DNA of 9,604 nt, from positions 1 through 9,604 of the forward strand of contig CABSMC010000084.1 in the NCBI GenBank assembly GCA_902478715.1, written 5' to 3'. The stretch is from an uncultured Adlercreutzia sp. Lineage in GTDB: Bacteria; Actinomycetota; Coriobacteriia; Coriobacteriales; Eggerthellaceae. A program made the translations under genes and the position numbers. Every line of letters starts with the position of its first letter. Positions within the stretch are counted from its first letter, which is position 1. Under the pieces are notes generated by a model. That model was given only the letters and a program-made list of their open reading frames with translations, did no database searches and was not told the origin of the DNA. Shown in pieces: positions 1-5,872 of the stretch.

Positions 1-4
1 TGCA

Positions 5-22
5 GGTTCGGAGAACCGAACC
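5..22. repeat. Short perfect inverted repeat (7-bp arms, 4-nt loop)
   Basis: GGTTCGG at 5-11 is the exact reverse complement of CCGAACC at 16-22, with AGAA between them. It would form a tight hairpin on either strand. It lies beyond the probable terminator of the oxidoreductase operon and close to the window edge, so its parent element may be cut off. No T-run follows it on either strand in the part that can be seen. Its role is unknown. Confidence 0.4.
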
Positions 23-32
23 CCGAAGGGCG

Positions 33-68
33 CCCCGGCCGCAAAAAGGGAGGGAGGTGCGGCCGGGG
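33..68. repeat. Strong GC-rich inverted repeat (10-bp perfect arms)
   Basis: CCCCGGCCGC at 33-42 and GCGGCCGGGG at 59-68 are exact reverse complements separated by 16 nt of purine-rich sequence. The hairpin would be very stable. Neither strand has a T-run after the stem; the only T-run, seen on the minus strand, sits inside the loop. It is therefore not a canonical intrinsic terminator. It lies just downstream of the likely terminator at 72-111 and could act as a 3'-end stabiliser or back-up stop. That role is inferred. Confidence 0.5.
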
Positions 69-71
69 ACG

Positions 72-111
72 AAAAACAGGAGGCGCGCCCGTAGGCTGGT
101 AAGGACGCGCC
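72..111 (-). terminator. Probable intrinsic terminator of the molybdoenzyme operon
   Basis: On the minus strand, the arm at 111-103 (GGCGCGTCC) pairs with 90-82 (GGGCGCGCC) over nine base pairs, including one G-T wobble, around a 12-nt loop. Five T residues (76-72) follow after a five-base gap. It begins about 20 nt past the stop codon of the iron-sulfur subunit. The gap between stem and T-run makes it less than perfect. If it works, the operon ends here and no membrane-anchor gene is co-transcribed from this unit. Confidence 0.5.
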
Positions 112-129
112 CCTCGCGCAAAATGGCAG

Positions 130-741
130 CTACTTCTTCTCGTAGCGGGTGACCTCGACGGGCTCCTCCTGCCACTTGGCGGTCTTCTCCGACAGAATGT
201 AGACCGTCGTGGGATGCAGGTCGGCCGGGTCGTACAGGTAGTGGGCGTTCTCGCCGGCGGCGGCCACGACCTTGGAGGCCTCGGAATTCGGATCGTCAAG
301 ATCGCCGAACGTGCGCGCGCCGCAGCAGCAGTTGTGCACGCAGGCCGGCACCCAGTTCTCGTCGTTTTTGCGCTGGAAGCACAGCGTGCACTTCTCGATG
401 GTGTTGGTCTTCGGGTTCATCTGGCGCACGCCGTAGGGGCAACCGGTCAGGCAGCTCTCGCAGCCGATGCAGTCGTCGGCGTTCACGAGCACGATGCCGG
501 TCTCCTCGTCGCGGTAGGAGGCGCCGGTGGGGCACACCTCGATGCAGCCGGGGTTCTCGCACTGCTGGCACTGCATGGGCAGCCAGTACATCTCGATATC
601 GGGGAAGGTGCCGGTGGGGCCGATGGCCGACACGTGGTTGCGCACCACGCCCAGGTTCATCTGGTTCTCGAGCTTGCAGGCGGCCACGCAGGAGTCGCAG
701 CCCGAGCAGCGGTCCAAATCGATGACAAGCGTATTTTTCAT
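130..741 (-). CDS. DMSO-reductase-family iron-sulfur (ferredoxin-like) subunit, four [4Fe-4S] clusters
   Basis: This is the electron-transfer partner of the adjacent molybdopterin enzyme. The 203-residue protein has four cysteine groups: C12-C15-C18-C22, C58-C61-C66-C70 followed by Pro, C91-C94-C97-C101 followed by Pro, and C118-C121-C134-C138. This is the classic DmsB/PhsB/NrfC arrangement for four cubane clusters, and the length is normal for the family. The ATG at 741 shares its A with the TAA stop of the catalytic gene (TAATG), and AAGGA lies nine bases upstream at 751-755, so translation is probably coupled. There is no signal peptide. Family precedent suggests it is exported together with the folded, Tat-signal-bearing catalytic subunit. 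One oddity is that C138 is followed directly by C139 and C140. The family call is firm; the electron donor is unknown. Confidence 0.93.
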   Translation of the reverse strand: MKNTLVIDLDRCSGCDSCVAACKLENQMNLGVVRNHVSAIGPTGTFPDIEMYWLPMQCQQCENPGCIEVCPTGASYRDEETGIVLVNADDCIGCESCLTGCPYGVRQMNPKTNTIEKCTLCFQRKNDENWVPACVHNCCCGARTFGDLDDPNSEASKVVAAAGENAHYLYDPADLHPTTVYILSEKTAKWQEEPVEVTRYEKK

Positions 742-3635
742 TAGAACACATCCTTCGTCTGGGCTTCAGCGAGCATTTCGGTCGTGGGCATGAAGGGCTC
801 GAACTCCTCTGCCTCCACCCAGATGTTGGCGGGGCGCTCGGACTTCTCGATCTTCACCGTGAAGCCGCGGTTGGTGTAGGAGCCGTACACCTCGTTGAAG
901 GGGGCGTCGTTCTTGGTGAGCACGTTGACGTTGCACTCGCGCCAGCCGCCGGTGGGGTTCTCCTGGGAGGCGTCGTAGCACTCGGGGTTCCAGAAGCGCT
1001 CCATCCACACGGTCTTGGGGTTGACGCCCTCGGTCAGGTAGGCGCGAGCGTGCACCTCGCCGCGGCGGCTGGTGACCTTGACCCAGTCCATGTGCTCGAT
1101 GCCCAGCTCCTTGGCCGAGGCCGGGTTGATGCGGATCTCGGCGCAGGGGAACAGCTCACGGCTGAAGGGGGCGTGGCGCATGGTGCCGTGGTGGAAGTAG
1201 GGCACGCGTCCGCTCGTGAGCACGAACGGATACTCGGGATCGTAGCCGGGGGCACCCTCGTAGGGAGACTCGGCCGGCTCGATGTAGGAGCAGATGGGGC
1301 TGTAGTCCTCGCAGGCCTCCTGCGGCTCGGGGTAGCAGTACGGATAGCCCGTGCGCGCCAGCTTGATGAGGATCTGGCAGTACGTCTCCACCTTGCGGGA
1401 CTCGGTGGCGAATCCCATGGGCAGGCCGTCCTCGTCGCAAATCTGCTCGTGCTGGTTGTAGTTCCAGTAATCGGGCGTCACGCAGGGCACATACTCGTCG
1501 GTGTTCGCCTGGAGGGTCTCCCAATCGGGAGCGCCGAGCGTGTCGGCGACGCCCTGCTTCACCTCAGCTTCGGTAGCGCTCGCCAGAAGACCGGGCATCA
1601 GACCGCCGGGAATCTGGCCGCCCCAAAGCTCACGGCACTTGTTCACGACCTGGGCGCAGGGGATGGAGTGCGACACCGTCTCACCGATGTGCACGCACTC
1701 GTTCTGCAGCCACTGGGTATCCAGCTGGGTCATGTTCACCATGGGCTCTTCCAGCCACTCGCGCAGCGGGAACACCAAGTCAGCGGCCTCGATGTGGAAG
1801 GAGGTCAGCATCGGGTACTGGCCGATGATGTAGTCGACCTCGGGGAACACGTCGTACCAGGACTTCGCGTTGCCGAGCATGGCCAGCTTGTTGCCGGACA
1901 TGTCGAACCACACGCGCGGCTTGTAGGGCTCGCCGGTGGCGATGGCGTTGCGCACCGTGGGAATGTGGGAGTGGCACCAGGCGTAGAGGCCCTTGTGATC
2001 CTTCATGCCCAGACGGTCGACGAGCAGCTTGTTGTGCAGCTTCTGCATCTCGCCGCAAGTCTCGCCGAGCTCCTTAATGCGGGCCTCGTTCTGCGCGTCG
2101 GACAGGCCGACGACCGCGCCGATGCCGTACATATCGGAGAACATGCCGCCGAAGCCGTTGTTGTAGGTGACCGGACGAACGGACTTCGTCTCGCCGGTGT
2201 CGGTCATGGTGGCGAAATAACCGCCGCCCTTCTGGGTCATGGTGACACCGGGCTTGTTGATGCGGCCCATGATGGAGTCGAGGCCCATGCAGCCGAGCGG
2301 CACCTGGGAGGCGGACTCGGTCATGTCCGACGCCACGCCGTTCACAATGCCGCCGTTGTTCTCGACGTAGAGCTTGATGGCGGCCTCGATCTTATCGGCC
2401 TCGAGCCAGCAGTTCTCGGCAGTGTGCTCGAGCGTCCAGGGCTCGGCCTCCTCCTTGTAGATCTGACCGGCGGTCTTGTACTGCTTGCCGTTGAACTCGC
2501 CCGCCCAGAAGATCTCGGGGTCAACCGCACTGTCGGCCGGCGCGGAGTACTCGAAGGGAGCCACGGCGTTGGTCTTAAGGTCGAAGCACACGTAGGCCGG
2601 GGTGTTCTCGGGCGTCGTCTGCTTGAAATCGGGGAACACGTCAGCCGCGAGCACGGGCAGCTTGTAGCGCGGCGAGCTCTCGTCCATGTAGATCAAAAAC
2701 GGCAGGTTCGTCCAGTACTTCGTGAACTCCTCGTCGTAGAGCTTGTTCTCGAAGATGTAGCGGAACCAGGACAGGAGCAGGCCCGTGTCGGTGCCGGGGC
2801 GAACCGGCAGCCACACGTCGGCCTTCACGGCGTCGGGCGAGAAGTTCGGGTCGACGACCACGGTCTTCACGCCGGCGGCACGCAGCTCCGCCATGCCGCG
2901 GCCGGACTCGGCCGTCTCGGACACGGAGGGCTGGGCACCCCAGACGACCACGACCTCGGTCTTGTTGTCGGTCACCTTGAAGATCTCCTGCACGGCGTTG
3001 TCGGCCACGGACTGGTCGTCGCCGCCGTAGAAGAGCTTCGACAGAGCCCAACGGGGCAGGTAGCACTGGGCGCAGCCCGGCTCGAACACCGTCGGGGAAC
3101 CGAAGGCGTGAGGAAGCGTCATGGCCTCCATAAACGAGTAGGCACCGCCACCGCCCACCGAACTGAAGAAAGCGTAGTTGCCGTACTTGTCGATGGCATC
3201 CTTGATGTGAGTCGCAGCCTCGGTGACCGCCTCGTCCCAAGAGATGACCTCCCACTTGTTCTCGCCGCGCTCGCCGGCACGACGCAGCGGATGCAGCACG
3301 CGACGAGGGCTGTACATGGTGTGCAGCTGGTTCAAGCCCTTGATGCAGAGGCTGCCGCGGGATACCGGAGCCTCCGGATCGCCCTCGAGCTTCACGACCA
3401 CTCCGTCTTTCAAGTAGGCGATGGCCGGGCACATCTGGATGCAGCCGTGGCAGCTCGTACGCATCTTCGTCAGGCCCTCGGTGCTCGAGACGCCCGCCTC
3501 GCCGGTGGCAGCGAGATCCTCTTCCGAAGCCGCGTCCTGCATGCAGCCGGCCATCGAGGCGCCCACCGCAGCGGCCGCGCCCGCGAGCGCGGACACCTTG
3601 ACGAAGCTGCGACGTGTCAAATTGGTCTTTGACAT
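741..3635 (-). CDS. Tat-exported molybdopterin oxidoreductase, DMSO reductase family catalytic subunit
   Basis: This 964-residue Mo-bisMGD enzyme should act outside the cytoplasmic membrane. The N-terminus has a twin-arginine signal (T7-R-R-S-F-V-K13) and a hydrophobic alanine-rich stretch ending in M-A-G-C31, which could be a lipobox. A [4Fe-4S] motif follows at C62, C65, C69 and C97. Next come cofactor-binding segments near 228-241 and 259-286 (VVDPNFSPDAVKADVWLPVRPGTD). C188 or C191, in GCAQCYLPRW, is the probable molybdenum ligand. The C-terminal dinucleotide-binding domain starts near 803 with LTSGR. I chose the ATG at 3635 because GGAGAGG (3644-3650) lies eight bases upstream; an in-frame start nine codons earlier would place that Shine-Dalgarno inside the gene. 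Length and architecture fit the large, diverse coriobacterial group that includes catechol dehydroxylase-like and other respiratory reductases. The substrate cannot be assigned. Confidence 0.93.
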   Translation of the reverse strand: MSKTNLTRRSFVKVSALAGAAAAVGASMAGCMQDAASEEDLAATGEAGVSSTEGLTKMRTSCHGCIQMCPAIAYLKDGVVVKLEGDPEAPVSRGSLCIKGLNQLHTMYSPRRVLHPLRRAGERGENKWEVISWDEAVTEAATHIKDAIDKYGNYAFFSSVGGGGAYSFMEAMTLPHAFGSPTVFEPGCAQCYLPRWALSKLFYGGDDQSVADNAVQEIFKVTDNKTEVVVVWGAQPSVSETAESGRGMAELRAAGVKTVVVDPNFSPDAVKADVWLPVRPGTDTGLLLSWFRYIFENKLYDEEFTKYWTNLPFLIYMDESSPRYKLPVLAADVFPDFKQTTPENTPAYVCFDLKTNAVAPFEYSAPADSAVDPEIFWAGEFNGKQYKTAGQIYKEEAEPWTLEHTAENCWLEADKIEAAIKLYVENNGGIVNGVASDMTESASQVPLGCMGLDSIMGRINKPGVTMTQKGGGYFATMTDTGETKSVRPVTYNNGFGGMFSDMYGIGAVVGLSDAQNEARIKELGETCGEMQKLHNKLLVDRLGMKDHKGLYAWCHSHIPTVRNAIATGEPYKPRVWFDMSGNKLAMLGNAKSWYDVFPEVDYIIGQYPMLTSFHIEAADLVFPLREWLEEPMVNMTQLDTQWLQNECVHIGETVSHSIPCAQVVNKCRELWGGQIPGGLMPGLLASATEAEVKQGVADTLGAPDWETLQANTDEYVPCVTPDYWNYNQHEQICDEDGLPMGFATESRKVETYCQILIKLARTGYPYCYPEPQEACEDYSPICSYIEPAESPYEGAPGYDPEYPFVLTSGRVPYFHHGTMRHAPFSRELFPCAEIRINPASAKELGIEHMDWVKVTSRRGEVHARAYLTEGVNPKTVWMERFWNPECYDASQENPTGGWRECNVNVLTKNDAPFNEVYGSYTNRGFTVKIEKSERPANIWVEAEEFEPFMPTTEMLAEAQTKDVF

Positions 3636-3643
3636 ATTGTCTT

Positions 3644-3650
3644 CCTCTCC
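3644..3650 (-). promoter_or_regulatory. Ribosome binding site fixing the catalytic subunit start
   Basis: GGAGAGG on the minus strand lies eight bases before the ATG at 3635. It sits in the 31-base gap after the accessory gene. It supports the start that places the twin-arginine motif at residues 8-9, the usual place for a Tat signal. Confidence 0.8.
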
Positions 3651-3666
3651 TCTTACTTGCAATCGA

Positions 3667-4440
3667 TTACGCTTGTCCGTTTACCTTCAGATCTTCCAGA
3701 AACTCCCTTCCCTCCTCGGTCAACGTCCAACCATCTTTCCAAACCAGAGCGCCGGCGCGCTCAAGCTTGTCCACGAAGACTGACGGCTGCATGGTCTCAC
3801 GATTGCCGTCTATGATGATTTCGAGCACAGGACGCCCAGATAGCAGGGCTTCGATCTCGGGGTAGCTGCGAGCATCTACGTCCACGAATTCCAAAAGCTC
3901 GATATAGGTCTCGGCTCTCTCCGGAGCCAAATGCAGAAGATCAACAAGACGGGCCGATGGACGGTTGTACTCCACAAAGTAATCGCCCACCTCCGTCGTC
4001 TTGAAGGAGTAAGCGGCTACCAGATCGTCCACCTCATCCTCGGAAAGCCCCTCCTTCTGCTCGGGAAGGACGCGGTTGCCCGCCTCGTCGCGCTCGATCA
4101 TCTCCAGGCCGTAGGCGCGCACAAGAGAAGTCAGCATATAGAACTGATTCTGAGTAGACATCTCGAACTGGGGTATCGACGCGATGTAGTCCTCAGCCTC
4201 TCGAAGAGGACGCTCCTCAGCGCAGAAAGCGAGCGCCTTGTAGAGAACCTCGCGATTCAAGGGATGTCGCATGACGACCATGTTCAGCGCCGCGAGCTTC
4301 TCCTCAAAAGTGAGCTCGGCGGCATCGGGCAGATCCTCAGCGCACAACGAAGCGTCATCGATGATCTTGTCCGTCCCGGTGCAATCGCATGGTGCCGTTT
4401 GCGTGGGATCCATCTTGGAGTCAAGCGAAAATTCAGTCAT
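3667..4440 (-). CDS. Unrecognised accessory protein of the molybdoenzyme operon
   Basis: This is a 257-residue, acidic, probably soluble protein with no signal peptide or membrane segment. I do not recognise the family. A short N-terminal part carries a C18-D-C20 pair and C33. The middle (about 42-200) looks mostly helical. The last 40 residues (about 217-257, from MQPSVFVDKLERAGA to TLTEEGREFLEDL) look like a winged helix. It is first in the operon, 31 bases before the catalytic gene. That is the usual place for a dedicated maturation chaperone or a local regulator, but no TorD/DmsD motif is visible. The start is uncertain. ATG 4440 is preceded by a strong GGAGGGGAGGG (4468-4478) that is 27 bases away, with a perfect palindrome in between. 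An in-frame TTG at 4488 would add 16 residues, and ATG 4413 would remove nine. Confidence 0.8.
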   Translation of the reverse strand: MTEFSLDSKMDPTQTAPCDCTGTDKIIDDASLCAEDLPDAAELTFEEKLAALNMVVMRHPLNREVLYKALAFCAEERPLREAEDYIASIPQFEMSTQNQFYMLTSLVRAYGLEMIERDEAGNRVLPEQKEGLSEDEVDDLVAAYSFKTTEVGDYFVEYNRPSARLVDLLHLAPERAETYIELLEFVDVDARSYPEIEALLSGRPVLEIIIDGNRETMQPSVFVDKLERAGALVWKDGWTLTEEGREFLEDLKVNGQA

Positions 4441-4448
4441 AGCATGCT

Positions 4449-4467
4449 TCGCATCGAATCGATGCGA
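4449..4467. promoter_or_regulatory. Perfect 19-bp palindrome between Shine-Dalgarno and start codon
   Basis: TCGCATCGA (4449-4457), a single central base, and TCGATGCGA (4459-4467) form a perfect inverted repeat. On the minus-strand transcript it begins right after the purine-rich ribosome binding site (4468-4478) and ends eight bases before ATG 4440. If it folds, the effective spacing from Shine-Dalgarno to ATG drops from 27 to eight bases. It could instead be a DNA operator. The palindrome is seen directly; the role is inferred. Confidence 0.55.
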
Positions 4468-4478
4468 CCCTCCCCTCC
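4468..4478 (-). promoter_or_regulatory. Strong Shine-Dalgarno sequence of the accessory gene, unusually far from ATG
   Basis: GGAGGGGAGGG on the minus strand is the best ribosome binding site in the leader, but it lies 27 bases before ATG 4440. The two nearer ATGs, at 4454 and 4445, are out of frame with the gene. If the gene started at TTG 4488 this stretch would be coding. The intervening palindrome offers a way to bring it into register. Confidence 0.5.
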
Positions 4479-4488
4479 ACGTATTCAA

Positions 4489-4711
4489 CTTCCCTTCTCG
4501 TCGTTCCCGCAGTCTTTGTCACGACCTCTTCGGAACGCCCCTGAAAACGACGTTGAATATAGCCCTAAATTTCGGAGATCGACTACCCGCACATTGTCTG
4601 AAATTCGCATAAAAGAAAGGAAATTCCCTCACGCAGATTGGATGAGGAAACTGATTTACCTGGGGAAATATGATTATCTCAATCCAGCAGCTATCAGCGG
4701 CACACCGTGCG
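4489..4711. other. Intergenic leader and promoter region of the molybdoenzyme operon
   Basis: This stretch lies between the modC terminator and the accessory gene and is richer in A and T than its surroundings. I see no credible gene. The open frame crossing it on the plus strand is arginine- and proline-rich and overlaps modC in antisense. The promoter of the downstream operon should lie here. An imperfect inverted repeat (CGTTCC at 4502-4507 and GGAACG at 4532-4537) is present but weak. Confidence 0.5.
4556..4561 (-). promoter_or_regulatory. Candidate -10 element (TATATT) for the molybdoenzyme operon
   Basis: On the minus strand TATATT matches five of six bases of the consensus -10 box. 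No good -35 box is found 16-18 bases upstream, so it may depend on an activator or be spurious. It would give a leader of roughly 100 bases containing the palindrome at 4449-4467. Confidence 0.25.
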
Positions 4712-4747
4712 AAACAAAAGCGCCCCCAGCGATGTGCCAGGGGCGCT
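4712..4747 (-). terminator. Intrinsic terminator of the modABC operon
   Basis: On the minus strand the arm AGCGCCCCTGGC (4747-4736) pairs with GCTGGGGGCGCT (4730-4719) over 12 base pairs, two of them G-T wobbles. The loop is ACATC. The stem ends in T and runs directly into TTTGTTT. It starts 18 bases after the modC stop codon and cleanly separates the transporter operon from the molybdoenzyme operon. Confidence 0.9.
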
Positions 4748-4765
4748 CGAAAGGCATCGGGGACG

Positions 4766-5872
4766 CTATCGGCTCACCAAATACACCTTGTCCGGAGGGA
4801 TGCGCACCCACAGCTCCTCCCCCACTTCCGGCAACGCAACGCCTTCGCGCATGCTCACGCGCCAGAACATGTGCTGGTGCAGATAGCTCATCTCGTTCGC
4901 CTCGAAGGCCACCGCGGCACCGTCCGCGTCGTCGCGATCGAGAAAGCCGAGAAGCGCCATGCGCTCGAAGCGGGCGTCGCTCACCCGATCGACGCGAACG
5001 CGATAGCAGTTCTCGCCGGGGCCCTCCGCCCGCTCGACATAGAAGGCGCGAAGGCCTAGGCACTTCACGTCTCGTGGCACCGTTTGGGTCGTGCGCACGT
5101 CGATGCCCCACTGGGGCACATGCACCGCGTGCTCTCCGGCATATTCCGCCGCCGGAGCGTTCTTGCAACCCGACAGCTTCAACCCCGCCACCGACTGCGG
5201 CCGGTTCACCAGATCGCGCCCCCGATCCATCTCCACGATGCACCCGGCGTCCACCACCGCGATGCGGTCGCAGAACCGCAGCGACTCGTCGATGTCGTGG
5301 CTGACGTATAGAATCGTTCCCTCGAAGGCATCGAACAGGCTCACGAGGTTCTGCTCGAGAACCCCTTTCAAGTGAGAGTCCAGGGCGCTGAAGGGCTCAT
5401 CCAGCATGAGGATGCCAGGGCGGGCCGCCAGCATGCGGGCGAGCGCGACGCGCTGCTGCTGGCCGCCTGAGAGCTGGGCCGGATAACGCTGCCCGAAACC
5501 GCGCAGACCGAAACGCTCCAGCTCCTCGGAGATGATGCGCTCCCGTTCCGCCTTCGGCACCTCGCGCCCGATGCCCGCACCGATGTTGTCCGCCACGGTC
5601 AGGTTGGGAAACAGCATGTAGTTCTGGAACAGAAGGGCCGTTTTACGTTGCTGCGGCGTCAGGTTGATCTTCTGCTCGGAATCGAAGAACACCTTGCCGT
5701 TCACAACGATTCGGCCCGCATCCGGCGTCTCGATGCCCGCGATGCAGCGCAGCGTGAGGCTCTTGCCGCACCCGGAGGCCCCCAGAAAGCCCAAAGTCTC
5801 ATCGCCGGCCGCAAAAGCCACGTCCAGAGTGTAGTCGCCGAAGCTCTTCTTGATGCGCACGTCCAGGCTCAT
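4766..5872 (-). CDS. modC: Molybdate ABC transporter, ATP-binding protein ModC
   Basis: This is the cytoplasmic ATPase that powers molybdate import (368 residues). All nucleotide-binding motifs are intact: Walker A G31-A-S-G-C-G-K-S38, Q-loop Q83, signature L134-S-G-G-Q138, Walker B ending in D158-E159, D-loop S162-A-L-D165 and switch H192. The part from about 220 to 368 is a C-terminal regulatory region of the Mop/TOBE type by position and length, though I see no clear Mop signature in it. The ATG follows the modB stop with no gap (TAGATG). Its ribosome binding site, a GAGGGGG stretch, lies within the last codons of modB, so the two proteins are probably made in a coupled way. Molybdate specificity is inferred from the ModA neighbour and the molybdoenzyme downstream; tungstate cannot be excluded. 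Confidence 0.9.
   Translation of the reverse strand: MSLDVRIKKSFGDYTLDVAFAAGDETLGFLGASGCGKSLTLRCIAGIETPDAGRIVVNGKVFFDSEQKINLTPQQRKTALLFQNYMLFPNLTVADNIGAGIGREVPKAERERIISEELERFGLRGFGQRYPAQLSGGQQQRVALARMLAARPGILMLDEPFSALDSHLKGVLEQNLVSLFDAFEGTILYVSHDIDESLRFCDRIAVVDAGCIVEMDRGRDLVNRPQSVAGLKLSGCKNAPAAEYAGEHAVHVPQWGIDVRTTQTVPRDVKCLGLRAFYVERAEGPGENCYRVRVDRVSDARFERMALLGFLDRDDADGAAVAFEANEMSYLHQHMFWRVSMREGVALPEVGEELWVRIPPDKVYLVSR

Noticed and set aside
5..22. T-arm of a tRNA suggested by GGTTCGG
   Set aside because: The arms pair over seven bases with a four-base loop, unlike a tRNA T-arm (five pairs and a seven-base loop), and no acceptor or anticodon arm is visible nearby.
1050..3632. Very long plus-strand open frame of 860 codons opposite the molybdoenzyme gene
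   Set aside because: It is a mirror frame of a high-GC gene whose minus-strand protein has unmistakable motifs. The plus-strand product is low-complexity (His, Gly, Leu, Val, Arg-rich) with no recognisable domain.
3636..3662. Earlier in-frame start of the molybdoenzyme at 3662
   Set aside because: It would encode the Shine-Dalgarno itself and push the twin-arginine motif away from the N-terminus.
3667..4440. Assignment as a TorD/DmsD chaperone
   Set aside because: The position is right, but no family motif was seen and the C-terminus looks like a winged helix, so function was left open.
4441..4488. TTG 4488 as the start of the accessory gene
   Set aside because: The nearest purine-rich stretch is only about three bases from TTG, and this start would place the much stronger ribosome binding site and the perfect palindrome inside the coding region. 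It was kept as an alternative, not excluded.
3931..5304. Plus-strand open frame of 457 codons spanning the accessory gene, the intergenic region and modC
   Set aside because: It crosses a promoter region and an intrinsic terminator, turns into Arg/Pro-rich low-complexity sequence, and lies opposite a clear ATPase gene.
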